DNA of 64,000 nucleotides from JAAYYY01 sp964579295. Lineage in GTDB: Bacteria; Chloroflexota; Anaerolineae; Promineifilales; Promineifilaceae. Location: the NCBI GenBank assembly GCA_964579295.1, contig CAZOGK010000013.1:18933-82932 (forward strand). Direction: 5' to 3'. Position 1 is the stretch's first letter. The number at the start of each line of letters is the position of its first letter. Shown here piece after piece: positions 18,694 to 26,752 of this stretch. Both the position numbers and the translations under genes were made by a program. Under the pieces are notes generated by a model. It was not told the origin of the DNA. It ran no database searches and saw nothing but the letters and a program-made list of their open reading frames with translations.

Positions 18694-18744
18694 ATTGTAG
18701 CCGTATGACCCGCCGGTGGCAGCCCACCGGCCGGGGGCTATAAT
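18694..18744. promoter_or_regulatory. divergent promoter pair with a central palindrome
   Basis: Two -10 boxes face away from each other: TACAAT on the minus strand (18694-18699) and TATAAT on the plus strand (18739-18744). Between them is a perfect inverted repeat, CCGGTGG-CAGC-CCACCGG (18713-18730), which would lie in the -35 region of both. The boxes are 8 and 7 bases from their ATGs. Confidence 0.55.
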
Positions 18745-18751
18745 GGCCGCC

Positions 18752-19867
18752 ATGCGCATTTGCCTCATTGGACCCACCTATCCTTACCGAGGAGGCATCG
18801 CCCATTACACCACGCTGCTGGCGCACCATCTGGCCCAGGACCCGGCGCACGAGCATCTCCTCATCAGTTTTTCGCGACAGTATCCGCGCTGGCTCTACAA
18901 AGGCAGCAGCGACCGCGATACGAGCCGGCGCCCGTTGCAAACCGACGCGGAATATCTGCTGGACCCATTAAACCCGCTATCGTGGCGCCGTACCTGGCGG
19001 CGTATTGGCGCCTGGCAGCCGGATCTAGTTGTTATGTTTTGGTGGGTACCGTTCTGGGCGCCGGCCTGGTCATGGCTGGCGCGGGCCAGCAAGCGGCTGC
19101 GGCCCGCGCCGCGCCTGATCTACATCTGCCACAACGTTCTGCCCCACGAAGCCGGGCGGCTGGACCGGCAGGCGCTGCGCGCCGCCCTCTCCCCGGCCGA
19201 TGGCCTGCTGGCCCACGCCGAGAGCCAGGCGGCCGAGCTGCGGCGGCTGTTGCCCGGAAAGCCGGTCGTGGTCAGCCCCATGCCCACTTTCGCCGGCGTC
19301 GGTGCGGACGCCGCGCTCTTACCTGTGCAGCCGCCGGCAGACCGCCCGCTCCTGCTCTTTTGCGGCTTTGTGCGCCCCTACAAAGGGCTGGATATTCTGC
19401 TAGAGGCGCTGCCGCAGGTGCTGGCGCGGCAGCCTGTCCATCTGCTCATTGCCGGCGAGTTCTGGGACGGCGAAGCTGATTACCGCCGGCAAATCAGCCG
19501 CCTGCAGCTGGACGCTCACGTGACCATCGACAACCGCTATATTCCCGACGAAGAGCTGAGCGCTTACCTGCAGGCGGCCAGCGTCGTCGTTCTCCCCTAC
19601 CGCAGCGCCACCCAGAGCGCTGTGGTGCAGCTGGCCTTCGGCCACGGGCGGCCGGTGATCACCACCGACGTGGGTGGGCTAGCCGAAGCCGTGGAAGACG
19701 GCCGCACCGGCCTAGTCGTGCCGCCGGAGGATGTGGAGGCGCTGGCGGGGGCGATCCTACACTACGTCGAGGCGGATCTGCAGCCAGCCTTCGAGGAGAA
19801 TATCGCGCTGGCGCGCGGCCGCTTTGCCTGGGGACGGCTGGTGGAGGCGCTGGTACAGGAGCTGTGA
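18752..19867 (+). CDS. GT4 family glycosyltransferase
   Basis: A retaining, GT-B fold glycosyltransferase of 371 residues. The N-terminal domain opens MRICLIGPTYPYRGGIAHYTTLLAHHL, with the Gly-rich loop of GT4 enzymes; the C-terminal domain holds LLLFCGFVRPYKGLDILLEALPQVL and the donor site ending in VVQLAFGHGRPVITTDVGGLAEAVEDGRTG. It transfers a sugar from a nucleotide donor to a glycan or lipid acceptor at the inner membrane face. A TATAAT box ends 7 bases before the ATG at 18752; an earlier in-frame ATG at 18743 lies inside that box and is unlikely. It begins the glycan region. Confidence 0.9.
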   Translation: MRICLIGPTYPYRGGIAHYTTLLAHHLAQDPAHEHLLISFSRQYPRWLYKGSSDRDTSRRPLQTDAEYLLDPLNPLSWRRTWRRIGAWQPDLVVMFWWVPFWAPAWSWLARASKRLRPAPRLIYICHNVLPHEAGRLDRQALRAALSPADGLLAHAESQAAELRRLLPGKPVVVSPMPTFAGVGADAALLPVQPPADRPLLLFCGFVRPYKGLDILLEALPQVLARQPVHLLIAGEFWDGEADYRRQISRLQLDAHVTIDNRYIPDEELSAYLQAASVVVLPYRSATQSAVVQLAFGHGRPVITTDVGGLAEAVEDGRTGLVVPPEDVEALAGAILHYVEADLQPAFEENIALARGRFAWGRLVEALVQEL

Positions 19868-19900
19868 GGCGGGACGCAAGCTGATTGAACCCATCCGGAC

Positions 19901-19940
19901 AAAAGAAAAAGGGAGATAGGCGACGGGCCTATCTCCCTTT
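19901..19940 (-). terminator. terminator of the repeat surface protein gene
   Basis: A perfect 13-base stem (19908-19920 with 19928-19940) and a 7-base loop. On the minus strand it is followed by TTTTTCTTTT (19901-19910), so it mainly ends transcripts of the gene at 19992; the plus-strand glycosyltransferase transcript has no U tract beyond the stem. Confidence 0.85.
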
Positions 19941-19954
19941 CGTTGCATATCTCA

Positions 19955-19974
19955 GTTACCTGCTATCAGGTAAC
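19955..19974. repeat. short inverted repeat between convergent genes
   Basis: GTTACCTG-CTAT-CAGGTAAC, a perfect 8-base stem with a 4-base loop, lies between the surface protein stop and its terminator. It may add to termination or protect the mRNA 3' end. Confidence 0.5.
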
Positions 19975-19991
19975 CGAGCAATAGATTGTCG

Positions 19992-21398
19992 TTAGGGAGC
20001 GACGCCAATACCGTTGTAGTCTTCGCCGACCTGGCCGAATGGAGCAGCAGAAGCGACACGGGCGACGGCTACCAGCTGGCTGCCGGGAGGCCCTTCGATA
20101 ATCACGCTACCGCCGAACTGGCCGCCAGCGTAGCCAAACTCGTTCAGGTCAGCGGCGTTGCCGACCACACCGGGGTCTTTGGCGAAGGTATTGACCTTGG
20201 CGCCGGAGGCGATGGCCGGGAGCGTGTGCGTGCCGACGACGTTACCGTCCTTATCCAGGTACTTAGCGGTCACGGTGCCAGCGCCAAGCGCGGAGCCAAC
20301 GTTCTGAATGGCGATGTAGGTGCGCTGACGGCCACCGGGGAACCACTGGGACTCGGTCCAGCGGACGTACGGGAGGGCCAGCTCCTGGTCGCCAGCGGTG
20401 GCGCCGAGGAAGGCAGTGTAGAGACCCGTGCCATAGACCTTGCCGATGACGACGATGTCAGCGCCCGTGCTCGAGATCGTGGCAGAGCCACTGAAGCCGG
20501 CGGACATGCCCGTGGCGTTACAGGTCACGAAGCTCTGCTTGGCCCCAGCCGGGACAACCGCGTTAGCCGTCGCGCCATTGCTGTAATTGACCGTTACGTT
20601 AGCGGACGAGCTCTGGCTCGTGTTCTGCACCGCATAGGACGTATTCTGCCCGCCGAACGCGTTGCAGATTGCCGACGGCATGTAAACGGTCGTGCTGCCG
20701 CCTGTCACGCCTTCAAAGGCCGAAGCGTTGCCATTGTTGGTGCCCAGCTCGAGCACGGAGGCAACTACGTTGCCCGTAGCCTCAATCACCGCCGAGCCGT
20801 TGAAAACGGCATCAGCAATCTGCGGGATCTGGCCCATGTCGAAGTACTTGGCAGCGCCGGCCGGCAGGCCGTTGTGCTCAATCGTAATCGGCGCGGCGGC
20901 CAGATTGTCGGCATTGTAGAAGGTGATGTCCAGGTCAACCGGCCCCGTGCTGGCATTCTGCACCGAGAAGATCGAGGTTGCATTGAACTTGTTCTTCAGG
21001 ACAGTAGCCAAAAGGACATCGGGCGAGCCGCTCTCAAAACCGTTGGAAAGCGGGCGATTCTGCACGTCAGGGTCGGCAGAAATCTGCACCAGGGTCGCCA
21101 CCACGGGCTGATCCGAGCTGAGAACGCCAGCGCCCTTGAACCCGGCCGAGACGGCGGCCACATTACCCATATAGAGCGACGCGCCCGCGTTCTGCGGCAA
21201 CGTGGTGTTGTAGGTGATGGGCGTGCCGGAGTTCTCCGGGTAGAACTGGAAGCTTACCGCGGCGTCGCCGGTGCCAACGTTCTGGTATGTCACCGACGTC
21301 GTAAACGACGCATTGTAAGCGGTGCCCGCGAACACCGTAATGGCCGAAAGCAGGGCCAGAATGGCGACGAGCAAGAAAGTGAACTTCAAATGTTTCAT
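19992..21398 (-). CDS. secreted cell-surface protein of four ~108-residue repeats
   Basis: A 468-residue protein with a Sec signal peptide (MKHLKF, then a hydrophobic core, probable cleavage near VFAGTA). The mature part is built of four similar beta-rich units whose conserved Gln-Asn pair falls at residues 39, 147, 258 and 365 (spacing 107-111). Each unit has a QN turn, an FY-type strand, a polar turn with LPxGA and a strand ending in VVA or VVI. Ten to eleven N-x-S/T sites and two Cys (245, 293) are present, and it is rich in Ser, Thr, Asn and Gly. No membrane anchor or sorting signal is seen. A GAAGGAG ribosome site, a good promoter and a strong terminator suggest high expression. Function unknown; a surface-layer or adhesive role is inference. 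Confidence 0.8.
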   Translation of the reverse strand: MKHLKFTFLLVAILALLSAITVFAGTAYNASFTTSVTYQNVGTGDAAVSFQFYPENSGTPITYNTTLPQNAGASLYMGNVAAVSAGFKGAGVLSSDQPVVATLVQISADPDVQNRPLSNGFESGSPDVLLATVLKNKFNATSIFSVQNASTGPVDLDITFYNADNLAAAPITIEHNGLPAGAAKYFDMGQIPQIADAVFNGSAVIEATGNVVASVLELGTNNGNASAFEGVTGGSTTVYMPSAICNAFGGQNTSYAVQNTSQSSSANVTVNYSNGATANAVVPAGAKQSFVTCNATGMSAGFSGSATISSTGADIVVIGKVYGTGLYTAFLGATAGDQELALPYVRWTESQWFPGGRQRTYIAIQNVGSALGAGTVTAKYLDKDGNVVGTHTLPAIASGAKVNTFAKDPGVVGNAADLNEFGYAGGQFGGSVIIEGPPGSQLVAVARVASAAPFGQVGEDYNGIGVAP

Positions 21399-21442
21399 AG
21401 TTGTCTCCTTCGAACGACGATCTATTTCTGCGAACACTCATA

Positions 21443-21471
21443 ATTCTAGAGGAATAACCAGGCGACCTCAA
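21443..21471 (-). promoter_or_regulatory. promoter of the surface repeat protein gene
   Basis: TTGAGG (21466-21471), a 17-base spacer and TAGAAT (21443-21448) on the minus strand; the predicted leader is about 38 bases with a GAAGGAG ribosome site. Confidence 0.65.
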
Positions 21472-21544
21472 TAATACGATGGGGTTATTATCGGGTTAAA
21501 CGCCTCGACAATATGGGTGAACCGGGCCGATTTGGCGCTATTCA

Positions 21545-21572
21545 TTGCGTCTTTCTGCCGTTCCAATATCAT
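21545..21572 (+). promoter_or_regulatory. promoter of the 21612 lipoprotein gene
   Basis: TTGCGT (21545-21550), a 16-base spacer and TATCAT (21567-21572), about 40 bases before the ATG. The same -35 hexamer and spacer are seen upstream of the ATP sulfurylase gene at 30511. Confidence 0.5.
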
Positions 21573-21611
21573 TTGTTTTCATTTGTTGAGAAAAGTGCTC
21601 AGGACAAACGT

Positions 21612-22235
21612 ATGAACCGCAACTACTTGATCATTCTGCTTCTGGTCGCGCTGGCACTGGCGGCCTGCCGGCAAGATGCAGGCACGGCGCCAACGCCAGA
21701 CCAGTCAACTGTCGCCGCTACGACGGGCAGCACGGACGCTTATCCCGCAGGAGACGCCTACCCGGCCCCCGGAACCTTTGAGCAGGTGCTGTCGCCTGCT
21801 TACCCCGGCGCTATGCCCATCGACCCCGGCGCAATCACGACGCGCCCGCCCGAATCCGCGCTGGACCCGGATCGGCCCGTACCGACAGCTGAGGCTGGTA
21901 TGGCCGTCGTCACTGGTCATGCCGTCGACGCAGCCACTGGCGAGCCGCTTGTCAATGTTCCCGTGCGCCTGGCGCAGGTCTACTATAATGCCGAGAACGT
22001 TGGCGGTTTCATCCTCGACGGCGCTAACAGCCCGGGCACTCTGAGCGACGTCAACGGCCGCTTTATCTTTGCCGCGGTGGACGCCGCCGAATACGTGATC
22101 GTTGTGGGCAACGTAGAGATGGGTAACTACGACATCATCGAATCGGGCATAGCCGACGAAGCTCAGGTATGGCAGATGCCGGCCGGCGAGATCACCGATG
22201 TAGGGATATTGCGCGTCGAGCTGTCGTCACAGTAG
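21612..22235 (+). CDS. lipoprotein with a carboxypeptidase-regulatory-like (Ig-type) domain
   Basis: A 207-residue lipoprotein: MNRN, a Leu/Val/Ala core, lipobox LAAC at about residues 17-20. Next comes a Thr/Pro/Ala-rich linker with repeats of the DAYPAGDAYPAPG type, then a beta-sandwich domain with VVTGHAVDAATGEPLVNVPVRL and SDVNGRFIFAAVDAAEYVIVV, a pattern of CarboxypepD_reg domains. Exposed outside the membrane; probably a structural or binding role. The ATG at 21612 follows a weak AGGA element; the longer frame upstream lies over the promoter. It is divergent from the surface repeat protein. Confidence 0.8.
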   Translation: MNRNYLIILLLVALALAACRQDAGTAPTPDQSTVAATTGSTDAYPAGDAYPAPGTFEQVLSPAYPGAMPIDPGAITTRPPESALDPDRPVPTAEAGMAVVTGHAVDAATGEPLVNVPVRLAQVYYNAENVGGFILDGANSPGTLSDVNGRFIFAAVDAAEYVIVVGNVEMGNYDIIESGIADEAQVWQMPAGEITDVGILRVELSSQ

Positions 22236-22256
22236 GCTGGCAGATGGGGCCGCCCT

Positions 22257-22967
22257 GTGACCTTCCTGCGCCGCTTCCTTACTTTCAACTCTTCCCGCTA
22301 TCGTTTACAGCGGGAAAATGAGGCGTTCGCCGCCAGCATCCCCCCGGAAGCGCTGGTGCTGGACGCCGGCGCCGGGGATGCCCCGTACCAAGCGCTCTAC
22401 CAGCACGCGACCTATGAGTCGGCTGATTTTGAGCAGGTCGCTAAGGTCTACGGGCGTACAACCTACGTCTGTGACCTGAGACAGATTCCCGTCGAGGATG
22501 GCCGCTTCCATTACATCGTCTTTACTCAGGTGATGGAACACCTGCCCGATCCGGGGCAGGTGCTGCTTGAGCTGCACCGCGTTCTCAAGCCAGGCGGCCG
22601 AATGCTCTTCTCCGCGCCGCTCTTTTACGAAGAGCATGAGCAGCCGTATGATTTCTACCGCTACACACAGTTCGCGGTGCGCCGCCTCTTTGCCGAAGCT
22701 GGTTTCACGATAGAGCGGCTGGATTGGCTGGAAGGCTACTTTGGCACCGTCGCCTACCAGCTACACGGGATGGCTCGCGATCTGCCCCTGACGCCGGGAG
22801 AGATTGCCCCTGGCATCACGGGATATCTGCTCGTCCCTGTCATGCTCTGGCTGAAGGTGAGCTGCGCGGGCTGGTCAATACTCTTCCACCGATTAGAGTC
22901 CCGGGTCAAGTTCACGCGCAGAGGCTACCCAAAGAACTACGTCGCCATTGTCCGCAAGGCGGGTTAA
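22257..22967 (+). CDS. class I SAM-dependent methyltransferase
   Basis: A 236-residue type-11 methyltransferase. The GTG at 22257 is the start (ORF before it lies in the lipoprotein's 3' end). The SAM-binding motif is ALVLDAGAGDAPYQ, then the post-motif YIVFTQVMEHLPDPGQVLLELHRVLKPGGRMLFSAPLF. The late hydrophobic stretch GYLLVPVMLWLKVSCAGWSILFHRL suggests a membrane-associated C-terminus. In a glycan region it might methylate a sugar, lipid-linked intermediate or small compound; the acceptor is unknown. Confidence 0.85.
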   Translation: MTFLRRFLTFNSSRYRLQRENEAFAASIPPEALVLDAGAGDAPYQALYQHATYESADFEQVAKVYGRTTYVCDLRQIPVEDGRFHYIVFTQVMEHLPDPGQVLLELHRVLKPGGRMLFSAPLFYEEHEQPYDFYRYTQFAVRRLFAEAGFTIERLDWLEGYFGTVAYQLHGMARDLPLTPGEIAPGITGYLLVPVMLWLKVSCAGWSILFHRLESRVKFTRRGYPKNYVAIVRKAG

Positions 22968-23010
22968 AGCAGGCGGGCTGGTTCTGAATTCGCCCGGCCG
23001 CCGCCTACCG

Positions 23011-24189
23011 TTACCGGCGCGTGACTAGCTCCCGGTAGAGAGCCTCATGTTGGCGCGCCACGGGTTCGATAGAAAAGGTCTCGCGCGCAAAGGAGTAGGC
23101 TGCGGCGCACATCTGCGCCGTTTGCTCAGCAGGGGCCGTCAGCAGCTTCAGCATTCCCTCCGCCAATTGCGCGGGATCGTCGGGCGCGACCAGGAGACCC
23201 GTTACGCCGTCGGCGATCAGCTCGCTATTGCCGGAAACGCGTGTGGCAACAACAGGTACGCGGGCGGCCATGCTCTCGAGGATAGCCGTTGGCAATCCTT
23301 CCCACAGCGAGGAGCTGGCGAAGAGGTCCATAACCGCCAGCAGCTCCTCCACGTCGGAGCGCGGTCCGGTGAAGATAACCCGGTCGCCAATCCCCAACGC
23401 TCTCGCCTGGTCGCGCAGCGCCGCCTCCAGCTCGCCGCCGCCGACGATAAGAAAGTAGACGGCTGGCAACTGCTCGAGGACGGCGCCGGCTGCTTCCAGG
23501 AGAACGTGATAACCCTTCTGTTCGGTAAGTCGCCCGACGGTGCCGACGACGGGCGCCGTGGCCGGGATGCCGAGGCTTTCCTTCTTGGCCCGTCGATCCA
23601 CGGCCAGCTCTGCAAAGCGTGAAAAGTTGAGAGAGTTATAGGCTCTATGAATCGGCTGGCGCAGCAGGCGGGCGAGCGGGCGCCGCTGCAGATTGTCGGC
23701 AACGCGCTGGGCCACGGCCAGCTCGGCGTCATAGAGGAGCGGAAAGAGAATGTTGGTGAACAGAAGGCGCCGGCCCGGTCGTTTACCCCACTCACGCTCA
23801 TTGTGAACGGTGCGCACAAGCACCCTGGCCCCCAACCGCCGGCGCAACAGCAGCGCGGCGATATCGCCGAACTGGCAGTGGCTGTGAATCAGATCGATCT
23901 GCCGGCCCTGTAGATACTGGCGTGCTGCTCGTAGTGTCTCGACAAAGCTGCGGTAAGGAGCGCCTTCATCCCAGGTCGCGGGCATAAAGGCTTCGATGCC
24001 CTGGCTGTGCAGCGTCTCCATCCATCTGGCTTCGTCCTGGGCCTGATATGACCACATGCCATAGACAACCGGCTCGAATTGCGTCCGGTCTAACTGCTGT
24101 GCCAGCTCCACGCCGAAGCGCTCAATGCCGCCTAACGGCCCTTCAATGGCAAAGCCACTGATGATCTCCAGGACGCGGATTGGTTTCAC
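23011..24189 (-). CDS. GT4 family glycosyltransferase
   Basis: A 392-residue GT-B enzyme. The N-terminal ERFGVELAQQLDRTQFEPVVYGMW and LIHSHCQFGDIAALLLRRR segments and the C-terminal VGTVGRLTEQKGYHVLLEAA and SSLWEGLPTAILESMAARVPVVATRVSGNSE (donor-binding Glu motif) are typical of GT4. It is the last gene of a coupled set: its ATG overlaps the stop of the pyruvyl transferase gene (ATGA). Probably adds a sugar to a surface glycan repeat. Confidence 0.92.
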   Translation of the reverse strand: MKPIRVLEIISGFAIEGPLGGIERFGVELAQQLDRTQFEPVVYGMWSYQAQDEARWMETLHSQGIEAFMPATWDEGAPYRSFVETLRAARQYLQGRQIDLIHSHCQFGDIAALLLRRRLGARVLVRTVHNEREWGKRPGRRLLFTNILFPLLYDAELAVAQRVADNLQRRPLARLLRQPIHRAYNSLNFSRFAELAVDRRAKKESLGIPATAPVVGTVGRLTEQKGYHVLLEAAGAVLEQLPAVYFLIVGGGELEAALRDQARALGIGDRVIFTGPRSDVEELLAVMDLFASSSLWEGLPTAILESMAARVPVVATRVSGNSELIADGVTGLLVAPDDPAQLAEGMLKLLTAPAEQTAQMCAAAYSFARETFSIEPVARQHEALYRELVTRR

Positions 24190-25454
24190 CGCTTTGCTCC
24201 ATAGTGGCTGGCAATGCGCGCGCCAACCTGGCCGGCTTCATTGACCACCGGGGCCAACTGCTGCTGGATATGGGCCACTAGCGCTTCCCGATTCTGCCAG
24301 AGCCGTTCCAGCAAGACGCCCAGCTCCTGACTGGTTACCCGCTCGATCTCGACGACCCACTCTTCCAGGGCCAACATGCGCATCACGCCACGGCTCTTGG
24401 GTTGGTACTGGATCGTGAGCACCGGTACAAACTCGGTGAGGGCAAAGATATTGGAATGGAGGCGAGAGCCCATGAAGATATCCATGCAGCCATAAGCGCT
24501 CTTCAGGGTGGCGGCGTCGGCGTCCTCTTCGACAAGGACCACGGCCGGGCCAAGATCCGCCAGCATGTTGCGCACACGGCGCGCCGGAACGCGATCGTCT
24601 TCCGCATCGGTTGGCCCGCGCACCTGGGCGAAGAGGACACAGCGCCCCGCCTCCCGGGTGACGAAGGCGCGCAGGGCGGCCGCCACGGCATATTCGTAAG
24701 CTTCCTGTCCGCGGAACTGGATATTCTGGGCTCCCCAGTTGATCAGCGTCACGCCCAGCAGCGGCGTGGCTCCGGGAACGATACCGTGACGGCGCAGCAA
24801 TGCCTCGCCTTCGCCGCCTCTGGCCCGGGGCACGGCAAATGCCAGGTCTGGCATTAGCTGGCAACCCTGATGCCAGGCGCCCGCTGCTTCCAGCTGCTGC
24901 TGGGAGATGGCGTCGCGAACGAAGAATAGCGGCATTCGCCGGACAATCCAGCGCACCAATAGCCGTTCCCGGCGGCGGCGCAAAGGGCCGACTGTCTGCG
25001 GCATGTTGTACAACGGCTTGCCCACGAGCAAGGCGTAGGCCATCGTCAAGATGGCAATGAGAAAGGGCAACCCAACATGGCCGCTGCTGTAGAGAAAGTT
25101 GCCGGCGCTGCTGACAACCAGGTCGGCCGCGCAGTAGGCCTGCAGCAGAGCGCGATAGCGACCAGGGACAAGGCGCAGAGCGCGCAGACCGGCGAGCCGG
25201 TAGCCCAGGGCGCCGACAATGGGGAAGACAAGGGAAGCGGGAGCATGCCACCAATGCCAGCGGCGGGCCGGCTTAATCCAGGTCATGAAAGAGCCGACAG
25301 TCGTCGCCGTTCCCTCATAGCTGGCCGGATCGTTCATTGCCAGGGTGAGTGCGGCGCCGGGGAAAGCTTCCTGTAGCTGCCGCACCGTCTCCTCCGTGAG
25401 GACGTGGTCGCCGGCATTGGCCGAGGAGTGCAGGTTTATGACGAGGATTTTCAT
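24186..25454 (-). CDS. polysaccharide pyruvyl transferase family protein
   Basis: A 422-residue protein of the CsaB/WcaK type, which adds pyruvate ketals from PEP to sugar residues of a cell-wall or exopolysaccharide. The opening ILVINLHSSANAGDHVLTEETVRQL, the internal KPLYNMPQTVGPLRRRRER, the FVRDAISQQQLEAAG segment and the C-terminal GSRLHSNIFALTEFVPVLTIQYQPKSRGV (His and Arg of the PEP site) match the family. Its ends overlap both neighbours by 4 bases. The cell-surface glycan of this organism probably carries pyruvylated residues. Confidence 0.9.
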   Translation of the reverse strand: MKILVINLHSSANAGDHVLTEETVRQLQEAFPGAALTLAMNDPASYEGTATTVGSFMTWIKPARRWHWWHAPASLVFPIVGALGYRLAGLRALRLVPGRYRALLQAYCAADLVVSSAGNFLYSSGHVGLPFLIAILTMAYALLVGKPLYNMPQTVGPLRRRRERLLVRWIVRRMPLFFVRDAISQQQLEAAGAWHQGCQLMPDLAFAVPRARGGEGEALLRRHGIVPGATPLLGVTLINWGAQNIQFRGQEAYEYAVAAALRAFVTREAGRCVLFAQVRGPTDAEDDRVPARRVRNMLADLGPAVVLVEEDADAATLKSAYGCMDIFMGSRLHSNIFALTEFVPVLTIQYQPKSRGVMRMLALEEWVVEIERVTSQELGVLLERLWQNREALVAHIQQQLAPVVNEAGQVGARIASHYGAKR

Positions 25455-26752
25455 GCGGTCGAGGCGGTAGCTGGCACGTTCTTTTGTTGCCAGCGTACCA
25501 CAAGGTAGACGTAGCTGGCAGTCAACAGAGCCTCCGTCAGGACGAAAACGTGTGCCACGCCGTGGATGCCATACTGGTTGATGACCGCAAACGTCAGGCC
25601 AACGTTAATCAGCGCGGCCGCCGCCTGGACCAAAGCCCGGCGTCCCTGCCATCCGACGCCGGCAATCACCGCGGCCAGGGCAAAACTAATCGTCTTAAAG
25701 ATAAGCACACTGCTCAGCACAGCCAGTATTGCGCCCGAGGCAGCGTACTCTGGCCCATAGAGAATCCACACCAACGGATGCGCCAGCACGCTCAGGACCA
25801 CGCCCATGCCAGCTCCGAGGAAAGCGCTCAGCAGATAAAAGCGAAAAGCAGTCCGGCGCACTCCGGCGCGGTTCTGCGCATGGATGGTACTGATGAGCGG
25901 CAGCACCACCTCGTAGATCGCCAGGGGAATGAGGTAAAGCGTAGTCATCAAGGAGACCGCTGGCGCATAAATACCGGCCGCCACGTTGCCCAAGACGAAG
26001 GCGATAATGGTAATGTCGGCCCGCTCGTAGATCAGCGCAAGGCCCTGCGAGACGCCAAATGAGGCTGTCTCGCGCAACACCTGTGGCATCCAGCCCCAAC
26101 TGATTGAGAGACCAAAGAGCCGCCATACCAGGAAAAGCGCCACCACGCCCGCCAGGACAAAACTGAAGATACGCGCCAGGAAGTAGGGGGCCACGCCGGC
26201 AACGTCGCGGCTCGCAAGGAAGATCGTCAATAGCAGCAGCGCCGCCGGCGCAATCATCATCAACCAGAAGGTGATCTTGTTGCGCAGCGCTGCCTTGAAG
26301 GCAGTCAGGGCCGTCAGAGAAAGCTCCTCGAGCAAGACAGAGACGGCGGCAAAAATGACCAGCGGTGTGGGAAACGACTCCTGTTTGAGAAGGGGCGCCA
26401 GCAGGCTGAGGAACGCCAGCCAGAGGACGCCCAGCAGGAGCTTGAGCATCAAACTGGCGCCGACGGCTGCAGAGAAGCGTCCCGGCGCCCGGCGCCCTTC
26501 GCGCAGCAACCAGCTATCTAGCCCCAGCGAAAAGAGCACGCTGCTCAGCTTTGCCAGTGATAGCGTCGCCGTATAGATGCCGAACTGCGTGACGCCAAGC
26601 TGGCGCGCGAGCACGAAGATAGAAAAGGCAGACAGCACGCGGGCGGCAGCCGAGCCCGAGAAGAGGGCGCCCATATTGCGCAGCGCCTGGCTCTGGCCAA
26701 GTGAAGCTAAAAAGTGGCGAACCGGCTGCGCCTGGGTCAGGTTAGCCGGCAT
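25451..26752 (-). CDS. Wzx-type flippase (oligosaccharide translocase, MOP superfamily)
   Basis: A 433-residue membrane protein with about 12 transmembrane helices in the pattern of Wzx/RfbX exporters. It carries LARQLGVTQFGIYTATLSLAKL in the first helices and a central ERADITIIAFVLGNVAAGIY motif. It flips lipid-linked glycan repeats across the cytoplasmic membrane. The ATG at 26752 (MPANLTQ) overlaps the stop of the upstream glycosyltransferase by 11 bases; the frame before it is out-of-frame coding sequence of that gene. It marks the 23-28 kb set as a complete assembly module. Confidence 0.9.
   Translation of the reverse strand: MPANLTQAQPVRHFLASLGQSQALRNMGALFSGSAAARVLSAFSIFVLARQLGVTQFGIYTATLSLAKLSSVLFSLGLDSWLLREGRRAPGRFSAAVGASLMLKLLLGVLWLAFLSLLAPLLKQESFPTPLVIFAAVSVLLEELSLTALTAFKAALRNKITFWLMMIAPAALLLLTIFLASRDVAGVAPYFLARIFSFVLAGVVALFLVWRLFGLSISWGWMPQVLRETASFGVSQGLALIYERADITIIAFVLGNVAAGIYAPAVSLMTTLYLIPLAIYEVVLPLISTIHAQNRAGVRRTAFRFYLLSAFLGAGMGVVLSVLAHPLVWILYGPEYAASGAILAVLSSVLIFKTISFALAAVIAGVGWQGRRALVQAAAALINVGLTFAVINQYGIHGVAHVFVLTEALLTASYVYLVVRWQQKNVPATASTA

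Noticed and set aside
19986..21443. 485-codon open frame antisense to the surface repeat protein
   Set aside because: It is the reverse frame of a strongly supported gene with signal peptide, promoter and terminator, and has no recognisable domain.
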